In this document: piece after piece, positions 4,690 to 5,492 of the stretch
Layout of the letters: the number at the start of each line of letters is the position of its first letter
Numbering within the stretch: the stretch's first letter is position 1
Assembly (NCBI GenBank): GCA_030452275.1
Contig: JAKDMR010000157.1
Location: forward strand, 1-5,492
Source of the DNA: Candidatus Nitrosocosmicus sp.
GTDB lineage: Archaea > Thermoproteota > Nitrososphaeria > Nitrososphaerales > Nitrososphaeraceae
Length of the DNA: 5,492 nt
Reading direction: 5' to 3'
Position numbers and translations under genes: made by a program
The notes under the pieces: model-generated
What the model was told of the DNA's origin: nothing
What the model saw: the letters and a program-made list of their open reading frames with translations, nothing else
The model's database searches: none

Positions 4690-5492
4690 ATGACATTGGA
4701 AAAAGGTTCTCTTATTCTACTCGATTATACTGCTAAGATTAAAGATACTAATGAGATTTTTGAGACAACTAGAGCGGATGATGTTAAAAATAATCCCGAC
4801 TATGATCCAAATAAAAAATATGAACCGCGTTTGTTAGGAGTAGGTGAAGGATGGGTACTAAAAGGCCTGGATGAAGCATTACTAGAGTCAAGTATCGATA
4901 CACCATTAAATATTGAAATTCCACCTGAGAAGGCATTTGGTGAACGAGATCCTTCTAAAGTCCGAATGATCCCTTTACGCAAACTAGGTGAAAAAGCAAA
5001 TGAAGTAAGTATCGGCGATGTAATAGAGTTAGATGATCGAATTGGAATCATCCGTTTTATTGGATCTGGACGAGTTCAAGTTGATTTTAACCACAAATAT
5101 GCCGGAAGGACGCTCGTATATTCTGCAAATATTGTAAAAAAACTGGATGATGACAATGAAAAAATTTCAAACCTAATTAGGCGACGTTTACCTATAGATT
5201 TAACTGAAGTTAATTACGTAAATAAGGAATCTGATCTAGAAATATCTCTTCCTGAAAATACATTCTTGATTGAGGGTATTCAAATTATTAAAAGAGGAAT
5301 TTCTACAGATATTTTCAAATTTATTCCCTCCTTGAAATCCATAGTATTTTTGGAGAGGTATACTAATTCTGTTTCAACCGCTGAGAAACCCTCGGAAGCA
5401 GAAAATACAGATTCTAGTTTAGACAAAGATACTAGTAATAACAAGGATAACAAGGATAACAAGGATAACAAGGATAACAAGGATAACAAGGA
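4690..5492 (+). CDS. FKBP-type peptidyl-prolyl isomerase, SlyD-like (3' end beyond window)
   Basis: The visible 267 codons encode a cytosolic prolyl cis-trans isomerase and chaperone of the archaeal long-FKBP type. No signal peptide is seen. The FKBP fold begins at about residue 6 (LILLDYTAKIKD) and holds GVGEGWVLKGLDEAL (50-64) and AFGERDP (82-88). A flap insertion of about 90-130 follows, then DFNHKYAGRTL (132-142), a SlyD hallmark that closes the fold. Residues matching FKBP12 active-site positions are Tyr13, Phe24, Val56, Leu57, Phe83 and Phe133. Glu25 replaces the usual Asp37, and Leu60 the usual Trp59. Residues about 155-225 form a second domain, as in longer archaeal FKBPs. From about 230 the chain is low-complexity and ends in Asn-Lys-Asp repeats that run off the window. 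The ATG at 4690 fits a leaderless start 26 nt from a TATA-like box. The prediction of isomerase activity is good; clients are unknown. Confidence 0.88.
   Translation, partial: MTLEKGSLILLDYTAKIKDTNEIFETTRADDVKNNPDYDPNKKYEPRLLGVGEGWVLKGLDEALLESSIDTPLNIEIPPEKAFGERDPSKVRMIPLRKLGEKANEVSIGDVIELDDRIGIIRFIGSGRVQVDFNHKYAGRTLVYSANIVKKLDDDNEKISNLIRRRLPIDLTEVNYVNKESDLEISLPENTFLIEGIQIIKRGISTDIFKFIPSLKSIVFLERYTNSVSTAEKPSEAENTDSSLDKDTSNNKDNKDNKDNKDNKDNK
5440..5492 (+). repeat. 9-bp tandem repeat AACAAGGAT coding for (Asn-Lys-Asp)n
   Basis: Five perfect copies of AACAAGGAT (5440-5484) are followed by eight bases of a sixth, cut by the window edge. The array is in frame with the FKBP gene and adds NKD units from residue 251. 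Because the unit is three codons, copy-number change by slippage would alter tail length without breaking the frame. All copies are identical, which suggests recent expansion. The total copy number lies outside the window. Confidence 0.95.

Noticed and set aside
5280..5489. Minus-strand frame with leucine/serine repeats at the window end
   Set aside because: It is the complement of the NKD-coding tandem repeat and the FKBP C-terminal domain.

Overview
The window is AT-rich and looks like chromosomal DNA of an ammonia-oxidising archaeon (Nitrososphaerota/Thaumarchaeota), perhaps a low-GC soil type such as Nitrosocosmicus. That placement is an inference. It rests on TATA-like boxes about 25-28 nt ahead of likely leaderless or short-leader starts, oligo-T stretches after genes, a secreted N-X-T-rich protein, and a long archaeal FKBP with a SlyD-like flap insertion. 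No marker gene fixes the taxonomy.

Layout: (1) 163-576 (+) encodes a small secreted, very acidic, alanine/glycine-rich protein with eight N-glycosylation sequons and an internal duplication. (2) About 325 bases without a convincing gene follow. (3) 902-1783 (+) encodes a radical SAM protein with an unusual CX4CX2C cluster motif. (4) About 500 non-coding bases separate it from the convergent gene. They hold a candidate box C/D-like small RNA and a terminator-like hairpin, both on the minus strand. (5) 2287-3417 (-) encodes an M24 metallopeptidase (Xaa-Pro peptidase-like) with all five metal ligands. (6) 3498-4631 (+) encodes a class V PLP aminotransferase (alanine/serine-glyoxylate type), transcribed divergently from the peptidase. 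(7) 4690 to the window edge (+) encodes an FKBP-type prolyl isomerase whose C-terminal tail runs into a 9-bp tandem repeat and is cut off by the window end.

The longest open frames of the peptidase and aminotransferase overlap head to head. I moved both starts inward, to a TTG with a Shine-Dalgarno-like sequence at 3417 and to the ATG at 3498. This leaves an 80-bp divergent spacer centred on one near-symmetric TATA element that could serve both genes.

The genes do not form an obvious multi-gene system. The peptidase/aminotransferase pair may be co-regulated and could work in amino-acid salvage. The radical SAM protein, the secreted protein and the FKBP look like independent transcription units. 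The most novel-looking items are the sequon-rich secreted protein, the candidate small RNA and the FKBP repeat tail.
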